Positions 23,305 to 34,500 of a stretch of DNA of 64,000 nucleotides are shown here, in pieces (within the stretch, counting starts at the first letter, position 1; each line of letters opens with the position of its first letter). The DNA comes from Liolophura sinensis. Its lineage: Eukaryota > Mollusca > Polyplacophora > Chitonida > Chitonidae. Both the position numbers and the translations under genes were made by a program. The stretch spans positions 40,533,385 to 40,597,384 of the forward strand of contig NC_088295.1 in assembly GCF_032854445.1 (NCBI RefSeq), given 5' to 3'. The notes under the pieces are model-generated. The model was not told the origin of the DNA and searched no databases. It worked only from the letters and a program-made list of their open reading frames with translations.

Positions 23305-23430
23305 ATACCAGGTAAAGGGAACAAAATCTCGTTCACAAATCTCTTGTGATAATATAAGATCGCCATTGAAAACTTTCCAGTTTAATTGTGTTCTTATTTG
23401 GAACACCAAATGTATACAGATACATATCAA
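23305..23430 (+). repeat. Direct repeat, copy 1 (partner 25205-25325)
   Basis: GTTCACAAATCTCT, then ATATAAGATCGCCA and GTGTTCTTATTTGGAACA also occur in the same order at 25205-25325 with a few changes. The ~1.8 kb between them contains a SINE A fragment and an unrecognised 106-codon minus frame (24443-24763). Confidence 0.8.
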
Positions 23431-23640
23431 GTTTATGTCCAAAATGTTCTAAAAGAGTTTTTTTTTTCAGTTATGTTGCTCTACATCGTTTCAGAAAGTA
23501 CTTCCTTATCCTGCTCGGTATGCCGTCCTGGTCGGAGTGAGCTACACCACTGAATGAGTCCGCCTGTATTCTCCACAACCACAAGGTATCGACTTTACTT
23601 TGAAGGGTGCTATACACTCTCAATGGCTTTTTAAACGCGG

Positions 23641-23885
23641 CTTTTAAGGTCTGCACGCATGTTTGTCACTCCACGGTCAAAGGCGACGAGTTTGCCGGCG
23701 GCTACATCCGGCTATTGTGTCCGAGGGACGATCGCCAGCCAGTCGGAAAATCACGAGTGTGTTATCAGACGATTTTGTAAAGAGTGGACGACCGGGCTGC
23801 CAAGCCGGTACAATTCAAAATCATCGCCGGTCTCTCACTAAAACGACACGGAGTTCAAGATGGAGTCATTGATCATGCATTGGCC
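23641..23885 (+). other. GC-rich segment, possible mobile-element relic
   Basis: Two overlapping plus frames (23659-23841 and 23663-23872) read through a base composition unlike the flanks. One carries RRFCKEWTTG and the other SGRP, faintly like the helix-turn-helix/GRPR region of Tc1-type transposases, but in different frames. I regard this as suggestive only. Confidence 0.25.
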
Positions 23886-24937
23886 TTTTATAATCCTAAG
23901 TAGGGCAAATTAATAATTGCACAGATGCATCCTAAAATGACGAAAAGAACAGACCGACATGCGTATACCAAAATTATGCGACCCCCCCCCCCCCCAAATT
24001 TAGAAAAACAGCTAAATCAGGTCTTTAAGTGTGTATGTTTTGCTGGATTCGAACACGTGACCTAATTAAGTCCTTCATTATAAGTAAGAAGTGAAATATT
24101 GGGCTCCTGCAGTAGAAGTCGGTGATAATAATAGGTTTTCTCTAGAACTTGTTGGAGATCTCACTGTTTATTAATTTAAATTGTTTAAAGACACAGGGGT
24201 TAAATTGTTTATTTATGGGAAACTGATATAAAGATGTGCACTTAACTGTTTATGCTTGTATAGAATTGCTGATTCTTATATATAGCATATAATGAATTTC
24301 TTATCAAGAGCATCTTTTAAAACCCCATGCCAATTCGGGCGATGTTTAGAGGTTGTATGAATGTACCCGATTTATGTGTAATTATACATTGACGTCTCCG
24401 TGATATTTATGTACTGGTACATATACTGGTACCTATAGTATCTTAATAATAATATTTTTTAATAAACTGGTGGCCACATTTTGTGAATAAAAGTGAATTT
24501 GAAAGATTAAAAATTGGCAAGAAACACTGAAAACTACCTTTCTGGTTTTTTAACGTGTAAAATACACCAGCATTTAACTGTTTTACCGTCGGGATAGGAT
24601 AACATATATAACTGTGTTCTTCATTACTAAACTTAATAGTATCACTGCATTCTTGGCAATATTTTAATAATTTAAGAATTTTGAACAACAGCTGTACCTT
24701 TATTCCATTGGAATGATAATAACACAAAAGTAATTCATACGATTTGTATTCGACATATCGCATCGTCCATCGTCAGATTCGACGGGAGCTGATTCGGCCA
24801 ATTCTGCAGCGTTCGCGAACCTTTATACCTGTATATAGGCCTTTGCAGTTACGAAACCGTTCTCAATATTCACCAGATCACAACTCAGTTGTGTCGTTAA
24901 TTTAAAAAAAAAAGGCCCTCATTTCAAACTCGCTCAA

Positions 24938-25187
24938 GAGTGCGTGAGTGCTAGGGGTTTAACGTCGTCCTTAGCAATTTTCAGTCATATGACGACGAAG
25001 GAATCCTTAGAGTGCATATGATGTGCCTCCTTGTTGCAGGACGGATTTCCACCGCTCTATTATCTTGTGCTGCTTCACTGAGACGCCTTACCGAAGGCAA
25101 GTAAGCTGCCCCACTCAAGCCATTATACTGATACGGGTCAACCAGTCGTTGAAGTATCCCCTTCATGCTGAACTCCACGCGAGGAGC
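24938..25187 (-). mobile_element. SINE family A, tRNA head missing
   Basis: Body of family A with GACTGGTTGACCCGTATCAG on the minus strand. Truncated at GCGTGGAGTTCAGCATGAAG before the tRNA-like head. A 65-codon frame (24981-25178) parallels the one in the 9.4 kb copy. Confidence 0.9.
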
Positions 25188-25204
25188 TCGCTCAAGAAAA
25201 TGTA

Positions 25205-25325
25205 ATAACGTGTAAAGGGAAAAATCTGGTTCACAAATCTCTAGTGATATATAAGATCGCCACTGAAAACTTGCAATGTAATGGTGTTCTTATTTGGAAC
25301 ATCAAATGTATACAGATGTCTACAG
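25205..25325 (+). repeat. Direct repeat, copy 2 (partner 23305-23430)
   Basis: Second copy of the ~120 bp direct repeat, directly abutting the truncated end of the SINE A fragment. Confidence 0.8.
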
Positions 25326-26689
25326 CTTGTAAAGGTAAAACTCACATGATCCAAGAATTTAATTTTAACACTCATCTCCGGAGTGTTCAGGCTATTCTAC
25401 ATCCAGCCTTAGGCTAGTTTTAATTGTTGAACATCATGCATTCATCAAATGAATGCAATTAAGATAAAAAAGGCATGTAGGCCTATACAGTTTCAATGAA
25501 TGTCTTTGGATGAAAAGATATAATGTCATGCACGAGGCCTGTTCATTGTGTTGAAAATAATAACAATACTTTAATGATAATCAGAACAACGTCATTAACA
25601 CGTGAATCAGCAATTATTGAATCTGACACATGCTAAATGGGAGAAAAAAAACCGTTTTCATTAGCATGAAAAAGAACACAGACATTCATGATAAAATGAG
25701 GGAGTTTTGTCAGATTTTATCACGAAGGGAACAACTGTTGATTGCATAACCGAGAAATCGTGGTAATATACTTTAAGGACGTTACCGACCACGGCCGATC
25801 CCATAAGGTTTGTGTATATATTTTGTTTCCTTTAAATGAGGATTATAACAAAGCTTATTCCATTGGTGACCTGATTGTCTGTTAGACTCCTCACATTTAA
25901 CTGTTGTCCAGGGCAGATATGGATGATAGTGTATGGCTATGCCATCTAAACAGTATAGGTATATAAAGTGGATATATAGATAGAAATACATACATGCGTC
26001 TCAGTATCTAGTCTTCTGATTCCAACGTGTTAATATAATATGACATAAATGGTGAAATTAAACGCAGAATAATCACCGGAAAGAAAACAAGGCGAGTTCC
26101 TTTAATAATCAAAGATTGTTAGCATCAGTGCTCGGAAACTTGATTTTGATAATTACACAGCACATCATTCAGGTATAGTCAATTATGTTCACAGGGTAAT
26201 ATACAGAATTTTAAATGCTTGATAGACAAAAAGTTATGCCCCAACCACAAGCGTCTCAATGTAACCTGTCATTTTCATGGTCTCCTCTAATTAGTTTTCG
26301 AGATACAAGATGAACATATTACAGAAAACCTGATTCGCGGATCCAGAATAACCTACTGATGAATGGGAAAGTAATGTGATAGTCCAATAGTATAAGCACC
26401 GAAATTTAGAGCAGTTATTGCATAGAAACCAACCGCCAATGACAGTCAGCAAACTCAATAAATATGCAAAACTTCTGCTCGTATCTTGTTTTTTTTTTTT
26501 TAATTTGATCTAAGGTTTCCCACACTAACTTGTGAAATTGTAAAGTCTGTATCGGGGTAGACCCAAAACGATAATTGAATTTAGGGCGAAATTCAAAGGA
26601 TAGGCTTGTAAATCTAGGCCCTGGGCTTCATTGGTGACAATGTTTCGCCAGTGTGTATTGTAACAATGTTGAACCAGTATTGACGACTA
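25326..26689. other. Unannotated AT-rich stretch
   Basis: No gene or family repeat was recognised; only short chance frames are present. Confidence 0.55.
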
Positions 26690-27000
26690 CATCATTGAGA
26701 GTAAAACTAGAACACCAACGACAGTGTGATAGCTGGCAAAAGCTTACACGTAACCGGTGAAATCTGGTTTACGATTATCCATTTATCTCAGTTGGGGTTT
26801 CATTCTAACTGTCCATGTAAAGGTTTAAATAGTAGCAAATTACAAGCCCCCTAAAACCATGGCTTAGGCAAAATTAATTTTAAAAAATCTGGTTTAGAAT
26901 TGCTCAAAATGCTGTATTGCATCATATTTAACATATAATAACATTTATATAATTAATACTAATTGGCCAGACCTCGTGGAAGCTTGGTCCACCAGCAAGT
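26690..27000 (-). repeat. Dispersed repeat, family D, near full length
   Basis: GTAAAACTAGAACACCAACG, GGTGAAATCTGG and CTCAGTTGGGG at one end, through TGCTCAAAATGCTGTATTGC, to CAGACCTCGTGGAAGCTTGG at the other. It is the most complete minus-strand copy and fixes the element length at about 310-400 bp. Confidence 0.8.
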
Positions 27001-28315
27001 GATTTATATAAAAAATCATATGCGACATAACGTCAATAAATGAAGAAGTTGTTACACATAAAATATTTATTCTGTATATTTTATCATAAAATCATTGCCG
27101 AGGTTTAGAAAGTCGATTGTTTCTTCTAAAATGCGTCGCTGGACAAAACTACTGACTTGTGTACCGTTTACCAACAAGTATACACTACAGTATACATTTA
27201 GGATTTATACATAAACACACATATATATAATCCACAATCTCTGCGTGATGTGACTTCGTACAGCACTTTTAAACAATCGGCACAGAAGGAATCGGGCGCG
27301 CGAGACGCAACTTGAGATTCGGAATAAACAATACTATCAGCTTACAGAGAAACCGCGCGTACTTTGTCCATGTGCCAAGTTTGCCATGCTCGTATATGCT
27401 ACAGTAGTAACGTATATATGCATACAGTCTTGCACTGTTTGACTCAGTCCTGTTGCCCTCATTTCCAAATCTATTTCGAGCCTGTATTTGTCATTTAATG
27501 TATTACCAGTTCTTTGACCTGTTTCAGAAGAATTAAATATTGGACCCTAATTACGCGTGGTTAGCGAATTCAGCGCGTGAGCCATAATGGTTCTATGCAC
27601 AATAACACAACGTTGCACAACCATTCATGTATGTACGTTTAGCTGTATATAAATAGCCCTGTTTTATTCATCGCCTTTCATATACAAAATATATTAGCAC
27701 TTAACAATAAATTTATTTAGACCTGAGAAAGCATGCAGCCTTCAGTAGCTTCAGATTATAAAAATATGCTATACGGCCTGTACTAGGTGATGATTATTCA
27801 TTTGTAACCTCAGCAATGAGCCTAATAGTTAAGTAATACCGTCATGTAGTAAAAGAGAAATTATTGTTAACGTAATAAAGTTAAGATAAAATTGACACTT
27901 GTTCAGTATACAAAGTATACATTATAGCTTCAAGTTCAATTTACCCATAAACCTAACCCCCGTCATATACATACAAGTGAAAAATTCTTAAACATCACAA
28001 ATCAGTCAAGCCCAATTTTATTTTTCGCTTTTGTGAAATAAGAGAAACTTGTTCTTGTGAGCTATATTAGTGACTGTTGTCAGGCTATAACGCTATACAC
28101 CTCCAGGACAGTAAGAAGTTATGAGAAGTACACGTATACAGGTCTACAGGAAAAACCATTATAATTTGCGTCAACCTCCAGCACCAAAACCAACGTTCGT
28201 ATGGATTAATGTTCCTTTAACGAAATTAACACATTTCTTCGAGTAAATATTTTAACAACTTTTAGCCTTGTTGAAAAGTTTATTTACCACCTCAGACTTC
28301 AATTTCCTGGAAGAA
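27001..28315. other. Unannotated AT-rich stretch
   Basis: Nothing was recognised apart from general AT richness. Confidence 0.55.
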
Positions 28316-28317
28316 AT

Positions 28318-28405
28318 ACTGCTGCTAGATTCGAACCTGCAACTGCGTGTTCGTCAACAGACGATATGCAGTAGGAGAGAGGTTTTTGGCGCTTGAGCCA
28401 GTCCC
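28318..28405 (-). other. tRNA-like sequence (degenerate)
   Basis: Read on the minus strand: GGCTCAAGCGCC (A-box-like) and, about 50 bases on, GCAGGTTCGAATCTAGC (B-box-like). It does not fold convincingly into a full cloverleaf. A similar B-box word occurs on the minus strand near 24045. This is probably a tRNA-derived relic. Confidence 0.3.
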
Positions 28406-28759
28406 ATGAACCATGCATGTAACTGCATGGAATACATATATCCTTCCTTCCACAAGCTCAAAGCCCGTGAAATACACACGCGCTGCCAACTTGTACTTCA
28501 ATTATAAACTTTTTTCCGTCTGACTCTTGCACCATGCTTTCATGGTTTGGGTCATATCCGGTTTAACAGAAAGGCAATTGCGCTTGAACAAGAATGTGGC
28601 TCCTCACTGGGATACGATATCTGCCTATACAGCATGTGGTGTAAATAAATATCACATTAGTGTGGGCTACACAGTGTTGTATGTGTGTGACCCACAGCAT
28701 GCCATACTGAAAAGGTGTGCTATCAATGCATGTACTAACGACATGTGACTCTGTTGTTA

Positions 28760-28990
28760 CGTTCGCGACTCCCCAGTATAGAAGACTACAACATGAAAAG
28801 TAAAAGAAGAGCATCGACGACAGAGCGATTATTGGCAAATTGCCACACGTAATCCCGCCTCTGGTCAATTCACTTCAGTTAGGGTTAAATGTTAACTGTT
28901 TATGTAAATGCTTAAAAAGTAGCAACTTCAATATCCCCAAGCATCATGGTTCAAGTAGAATTAAGTAAGAGGAAATGCAGTGATGTGAAC
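28760..28990 (-). repeat. Dispersed repeat, family D, minus copy
   Basis: AAGAGCATCGACGACAGAGCG, TGCCACACGTAATCC and TTCAGTTAGGGTTAAAT. It covers the 3' half, followed at once by the plus-oriented 5' half at 29060-29215. Confidence 0.7.
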
Positions 28991-29059
28991 TGCAATTATT
29001 AGGCGTCTAATATTTACTCAGATGCCGTGTGGTATCGCATTCAGTAAACAGCCACATAA

Positions 29060-29215
29060 AAACAGTGAGAAAGGGGCCAGGCCTCCGAGATTAATATAGT
29101 CCACCATCAGCCTTATACTACTTGTCAAATATGATGACAAACAGCTTTTTGAGTAACCCTAGAACATTGACGTCTAATGAATTGCTATTAACACCAAAGC
29201 ATTGGTTATATCAGA
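29060..29215 (+). repeat. Dispersed repeat, family D, 5' half
   Basis: Contains GGGGCCAGGCCTCCGAG and ATGATGACAAACAGC, then ATTGACGTCTAATGAATTGC; truncated after about 29215. Confidence 0.7.
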
Positions 29216-29454
29216 GCGCAGTTGTGATACATAATTTTGATTTTCAACAACTCGGTAAATTAGCAAGGCCCTCGATTTGGGTATTGATTTAAACATTTGC
29301 TGTGACTTTCCCGCATCATTGAAAACTGTTCACTATACTTTACTTTCCAACGACTTTCTTTTATATATTTTTTCTCTTACGTTTTTGGTTTGTGTTTAAC
29401 GTTATTTCGGAAATTGTTCGAGGGCTTAATTATTTCAGCATTTATTTCTTTTGT

Positions 29455-29990
29455 ATTGTATACTTGTAGAAACCAGGATATTGCTGGTGGTAGACTAGCA
29501 GTCCCCAAGGCTTGGTCCCTGTGCATTGTTTTCATGTACAAGTTTAAATGCGATGACGAGGCTGCATTTCGCGTAATTCAGATCAGTGACGTAGCCTATA
29601 TAATTAATTGCATTTAACATCATTGCACTTTTTTAAACCGTAATTCTGATGAAGCTATGGTACTAGGGGGCTACTATTTAAGCATTTACTTGAACAGTTA
29701 TAATAAAACGCTAACTGAGGTAAATTGACAAGACGCCGTATTTCGCCGGTTACGTACATGTTTGACCATTTGCCAACTATGTGTCGTCGATCCACAAGTT
29801 TACCCTCCATCCCGTGCAATGTCTTTTGTATTTTGTGAAGTTAGAACAAAACCTTAACTAAGGAAAATCGACTAGATGCTGTATTTCACCAGTTACTTGT
29901 AACCATTTGCCAATTATCACCATTTCTTCGCTGCTCAGTTTTTATACTCTCCATGTTGTCGTCTTTTGTATCATATATCAGCATAACTAG
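29455..29990 (+). repeat. Dispersed repeat, family D, with duplicated 3' part
   Basis: Full 5' half (AGTCCCCAAGGCTTGGTCCC) and 3' half, and then the last ~130 bp (AACTGAGGTAAATTGACAAG to the TTTTGTAT end) occur again at about 29848-29975 in diverged form. The copy therefore has a tandem duplication of its 3' end. Confidence 0.75.
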
Positions 29991-30267
29991 AAATAAAAAG
30001 CTATCAAATATAAATAAATGTATTTTCAGTAACAAAATGAATGCTTTGCACCTTATTTTATCGGTTATGAGCCATCTTTATCAATATTTACGTTTACCGG
30101 ATTTATTGTGAACTTCATCAGTCTCAAAGATTTCGTGAAGATCTTCGACTTATTAAAGATATATTACGAAAATACTGTTAGAGCAGAAATGAATATTTTG
30201 CAATGAAGTTCATCATAACATAGTTCATATATAATTTTGGAGTCAAAAAAGAGAATTGTGTGTATAC

Positions 30268-30440
30268 TCACCGTCAGTGGGGATGAACTCTCTATAGGTC
30301 AATAATCGCAAGACTGATTCCCAAAGCAACGTTCAACACAAACCAACAAGGAACTCAGAAAGTATATAAATTATGAAAAGACGCAAGGAATGATCTCAGT
30401 TGCGCTTTGATTGCATTTGTCCATATGTCCGACTTGACTA
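30268..30440 (+). repeat. Dispersed repeat, family E
   Basis: AGGTCAATAATCGCAAGACT, ACGTTCAACACAAACCAAC, GTATATAAATTATGAAAAG and TTGCGCTTTGATTGCATTTG, all shared with 33273-33565 in the same order. Confidence 0.75.
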
Positions 30441-30849
30441 TCTATTTTTCAAGAACCATACAACATACACAGCTCCAGATCTGAGCAACACTATATCGGA
30501 TCTAATTAACTTGAGCTCCCTTTATTCTTTCTATAAATACCAGGAAACCACTTCGAACTTGTTTCTTATAAAAGTGTTTAATGGACACTAATGAATCTTC
30601 TATAGGACTTGTCCTCTTGTGTGTTTTTTGGAATGGAAAGTGTTTTTAAATACTATACAGATTAGGCGTGTACAGCGGTTTCTTTCAGTGCATGGCTCTA
30701 TACCTCCGTCGTATATATCCGTACATGACTTTATCTTGAGTTTACCTCACCAAATCATTTTCTGTGAAGTATGCCAAATGTTAACACACTCCAAAAAATA
30801 AATCAATTAAATTTAGCAGAAAGTCTGTTGTCAGAGTGATATGTATTCA

Positions 30850-31193
30850 GACCGGCCCCGGGGGCTCAGTCGGTAGAGCGTCCGCTTCAGAAGCGATAGA
30901 TCCTGGGTCAATTCTGGGTCGAGTCACACCTCAGACCATAACAGAAGTTGTAGCTTTCTCGCTTGGCGTTCAGCATTAAGGAAATAGTGCAACGACTGGT
31001 TGACCCGTATCAGTATAATGGCTGGGGTAGAGCAGCTTACTTGCCTTCGGTGAGTCGTCTCAGTGAAGCAACACTAGATAAAAGAGGTGGGAATCTGTTC
31101 TGCAACAAGGAGACACGTACATGCACTCTAAGGACTCTTTCGTATGACTGAAAAATTGTATTGTGTGGAAAAAAGTACGACGTGAAACCCTAA
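30850..31193 (+). mobile_element. tRNA-headed SINE, family A, full length
   Basis: The head GGGGGCTCAGTCGGTAGAGCG is a good A-box and GGGTCAATTCTGG stands at the B-box. The body follows with ACGACTGGTTGACCC and ends at GTGAAACCC. A 7 bp target duplication GTATTCA flanks it (30843-30849 and 31194-31200). The body frame is broken here by an indel near 31085. Confidence 0.92.
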
Positions 31194-31268
31194 GTATTCA
31201 CTCACTGAACAGAATGTATTCTGTTAATACAACAAAATATTCTGTCATGTTCAACTTAATATCCTATT

Positions 31269-31499
31269 GGGGCCTCCGTGGCTAGCTAGCGCAGCGTAAT
31301 GACCCAGGAGCCTCTCACCAATGCGGTCGCTGTGAGTTCAAGTCCAGCTCATGCTGGCTTCCTCTCCGGCCGTAAGTGGGAAGGTCTGACAGCAACCTGC
31401 GGATGGTCGTGGGTTTCCCCCATCATAATGCTGACCGCCGTCGTATAAGTGAAATATTCTTGAGTACGGCGTAAAACACCACTCAAATAAATAAATAAA
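31269..31499 (+). mobile_element. tRNA-headed SINE, family B, with target duplication
   Basis: GGCCTCCGTGGCTAGCTAGC head with a short deletion, GTGAGTTCAAGTCCAGC B-box, body, conserved 3' core and (AAAT)n tail. A 12 bp duplication TAATATCC[T/C]ATT flanks it at 31257-31268 and 31500-31511 with a single mismatch. Confidence 0.93.
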
Positions 31500-31517
31500 T
31501 AATATCCCATTAGTCTG

Positions 31518-31572
31518 ACACACACATTCTACTATTTCAGCATTTCATGCTGAAATAGTAGAATGTGTGTGT
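31518..31572. repeat. Perfect 26 bp inverted repeat with 3-base loop
   Basis: Arms 31518-31543 and 31547-31572 are exactly complementary, with loop TTC. The stem is long enough to cruciform, or to form a stable RNA hairpin if transcribed, and lies immediately downstream of the SINE B target duplication. Confidence 0.9.
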
Positions 31573-31670
31573 TATATATTTAACAGAACAATCTGCTGCA
31601 CTAGCAGAATACTTCATCACTCACACAACAAACTTTCTGTTAAAATTAAGATTAATTTTTGAGTGCATCT

Positions 31671-33272
31671 ACATCCTGTGCTCTGAGTTACGTCATTATC
31701 GCCATCAAATGTTCAGTAAATTTTATAATTATAGATGGAATTTCGAGAAATACATATTCAAATCCGTATGGACTCCGAATATGTAAGCTCATACAGTTTA
31801 TATAAGAAGTGATAAGACACATTGCACATACTGTAGGACAACAAATTTTATTTGTGTCTCCAAGCACACAGTCACGAGTTATCCGTTACTATATCAAGAA
31901 TTTGCGAGGCCATGACTTTCAGTCACAAATTTCCATAAAATCATATTTCCATAACCACAAGCGGCGCTAATTTTGGTCAATATTTTTCTACGGTAGGGCA
32001 CATTGCCAGCAGTCCTATTACCATGGGAATGCGCTGATGTCTCATAATTAAATCTGCCCAATTAAATGTGATTTTATCACGGAAGGCTGCATTTAATAGA
32101 CGTCAGTGACCAATCACGGTTATCGTATCAGACCGGCACGTGCCGGAATAGAGCTGTGATGGACGAGCTCCTTAGGGGTCGATTACAAATAACCTTTATT
32201 GCATCGCTGACATCATTTCATTTGTGTGCGGCGAAGTGGGCGAATGACTGACCGTGCCAGAGATAACAAGGATGAATCCCACAATTTGAAATAGGTGTGG
32301 AGAATGTTAACACTGTTTAAATGGGTTTTAACAATCAGGTGTTTCAGAGCAAACGTGAAAACTAGGCCCAATTTCAAAATTGAAAGTTGCTCTCATTTAG
32401 ATTTTCATGAGATATTTGTCATTCAATTTTCTGAGACAATGTTGACTTCACATTATAACCAATTTTACACCAATATTTTACAATCTAGCAGCTGAGTAGT
32501 GTGTATAGCATTTTATTTTCTAAGGCAAGTGTCTAAGCCTTTATTTTGCGTTGCAAGACTTGTAGTTTAGTTTCAAGCCTTCAGATTTCCAGTGAAGATC
32601 ACCTCAGTTGCTCAGCCGCGGGATTGTGTGGAAATCTTGGCACAGGTTCAAGCTTCGGTCCGCTCTTCGATCGGAATATTACCGGCATGCTTTAAGCACA
32701 AACACTGCCTCGCCGCGTGATCTGCGCTACTTATGCGAACACAGGGCCTCAACGAAATAAACCATGTCACCAACTACACGCGAAAACGGACTACTTTTCT
32801 GATCCAAAATAAAAAAAAATCACAGATGTAATTTAGTTTGCTGAGAGTTTTGTAATTCGTATAAATAATGAACCGTTACCTCAGGGTGGGCGGGAAGTTA
32901 TACAGTGCTATATACATTTTAATGATTTTCTCGCCTGAAAATAAGTGATTTGCCGGGATAAATCCGATGCGTGATGCGGTCGTTACACCGGCAGAGGTTT
33001 GAATTCTCCTGACAGAATAGAAATCTGTTCCTCACCGTGTAGTTTCCTCCCGGGAGATGATTGCACTATCACCACACGCCAGCTGCTGTCACTCAGCCCT
33101 GAAGCCGAGGGGCTCTTTGGGGGCTGGATGAAGACTTCCACAAGACTGAACGGCAGAAACGCTTGACGTGGCAAGAGCGTTTATAGATATGGTCTTATAT
33201 ATACTCATGAACTTAAGAAGAATGTTTTTGTAAAAACCAGAGCATAATTATGTAGTAACACACATTCGCATC
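31671..33272. other. Unannotated stretch with GC-richer blocks
   Basis: No gene was recognised. A perfect 14 bp palindrome CCGGCACGTGCCGG sits at 32133-32146, close to a CCAATCA at 32110-32116. GC-richer blocks at about 32580-32770 and 32950-33180 contain a 63-codon minus frame (32983-33174) of unknown meaning. Confidence 0.45.
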
Positions 33273-33565
33273 CCAATCGTCACCCATAAACGAGGTTCCA
33301 GGTCAATAATCGTAAGACTATTTTTTTCAAAAACAATGTTCAACATAAACCACCATAGAAGTATATAAATTAAGAAAATATGATATGGAGTCATGTAAAG
33401 AAAAGCAGACAGCAGTTTCCAATGATGCTCAGGACATACGGAAATAATGTCTTGAGCCTAAAACTGCTGTGTCCAAATAGCTTTATGCCATGCATGTTAG
33501 TCTGTAAGTTGTCCATTAAAATTCAGTATCTCATCTGCGCTTTGATTGCAACTGTTCATATAAAG
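33273..33565 (+). repeat. Dispersed repeat, family E
   Basis: Matches the 30.3 kb copy at both ends; the middle (about 33385-33520) is longer here than in that copy. Confidence 0.7.
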
Positions 33566-34314
33566 CTAACGTGGTGATCTTTTTAAAACAATATATAAAC
33601 AGCCCTCGGCCCCGGTTTGATCCTTGTTAGACACAATTCAAAAATATAGTGCAATCCAGGTGAGGAGATAATGAACAATCGTTTAATAAAAAATAAAACT
33701 TGTCAAAGCTGCGTGACAGGAAGCAGTTGTCATCTTTGTACAAATGCAAGTCTAAGTAAGATTTATTACCTAAAATGAAAACTGTATTTAATAAATTGTG
33801 TGCAGTCGTGTCATTAAAAATATTTTCAATGCATTCACTTATGCACCACAATATTTTGGATCAGTTCCAGATTTAATATTTTCTCATTATACAAGTATTA
33901 TTATAGAGTCAGTTTATACAGGGACAAGTTTTTAGAAAATGTAGTAATTCATACTGGTTTTAAGTCAATTTTCATTTTATCCAAATTCAGCAGCCAGTGC
34001 AGTTGTTAAAAGTCGAAGTATAACAGCAGCAGATTTAGGCCATATTTAATATTCTGTTTCACAATTATTTTTTTTGGGGGGGGGGGAGTATTAAATCGAA
34101 GTCTTGGGTTAAAGTTAAATCTGGTATTAAGTCTTAAAAACAGTTTTGAACAACCGGGCGTTGGCATAATTAAGCTATACTAGCTCATTCCTGCATGGGA
34201 TGCAATATGAGATTTTCGGGGTGTTCATCGATAACACAATGCTGTATATGAAATAACAGACAGTGTAATCCGTGCAGGGGTATAGGTTTAGTCCGATGAA
34301 AATTAAAATGAATC

Positions 34315-34500
34315 AGACAATATATAGGTCTACCATCGGAGTTGCATTGTTTTACTGTTATTGTATGCTAAATGTAATGACAACCCAGCATTTTGAATAA
34401 TTCCAAACCAGTGACGTCTAAACAATTGCAATTAACATCACAGTGGCGTTTTTACCACATGCTGCTTAAAACCACTATACTAGGCGGTGTATAGGCTATT
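34315..34500 (+). repeat. Dispersed repeat, family D, internal part
   Basis: TAATGACAACCCAGCATTTTG, CCAGTGACGTCTAAACAATT and GCAATTAACATCACAG match family D; the ends are lost. Confidence 0.7.

Larger units (their letters stand above)
31200..31670. mobile_element. Small palindromic element interrupted by a SINE
   Basis: The flanks share ACAGAAT/ATTCTGTTA words and a TTGAGTGCAT end with the 6.9/10.5 kb inverted-repeat arms. A SINE B (31269-31499) sits inside it. It is probably a diverged short relative of the long inverted-repeat element. Confidence 0.45.

Noticed and set aside
23641-23885. Tc1-type transposase helix-turn-helix
   Set aside because: The two suggestive words lie in different frames and no catalytic motif follows; kept only as a low-confidence segment.
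30850-30930. tRNA gene-like A and B boxes
   Set aside because: Part of a SINE head with body, tail and target duplication; no intact acceptor stem or anticodon arm. The same holds for the heads at 9.7, 22.3, 31.3, 52.3, 60.6 and 62.95 kb.
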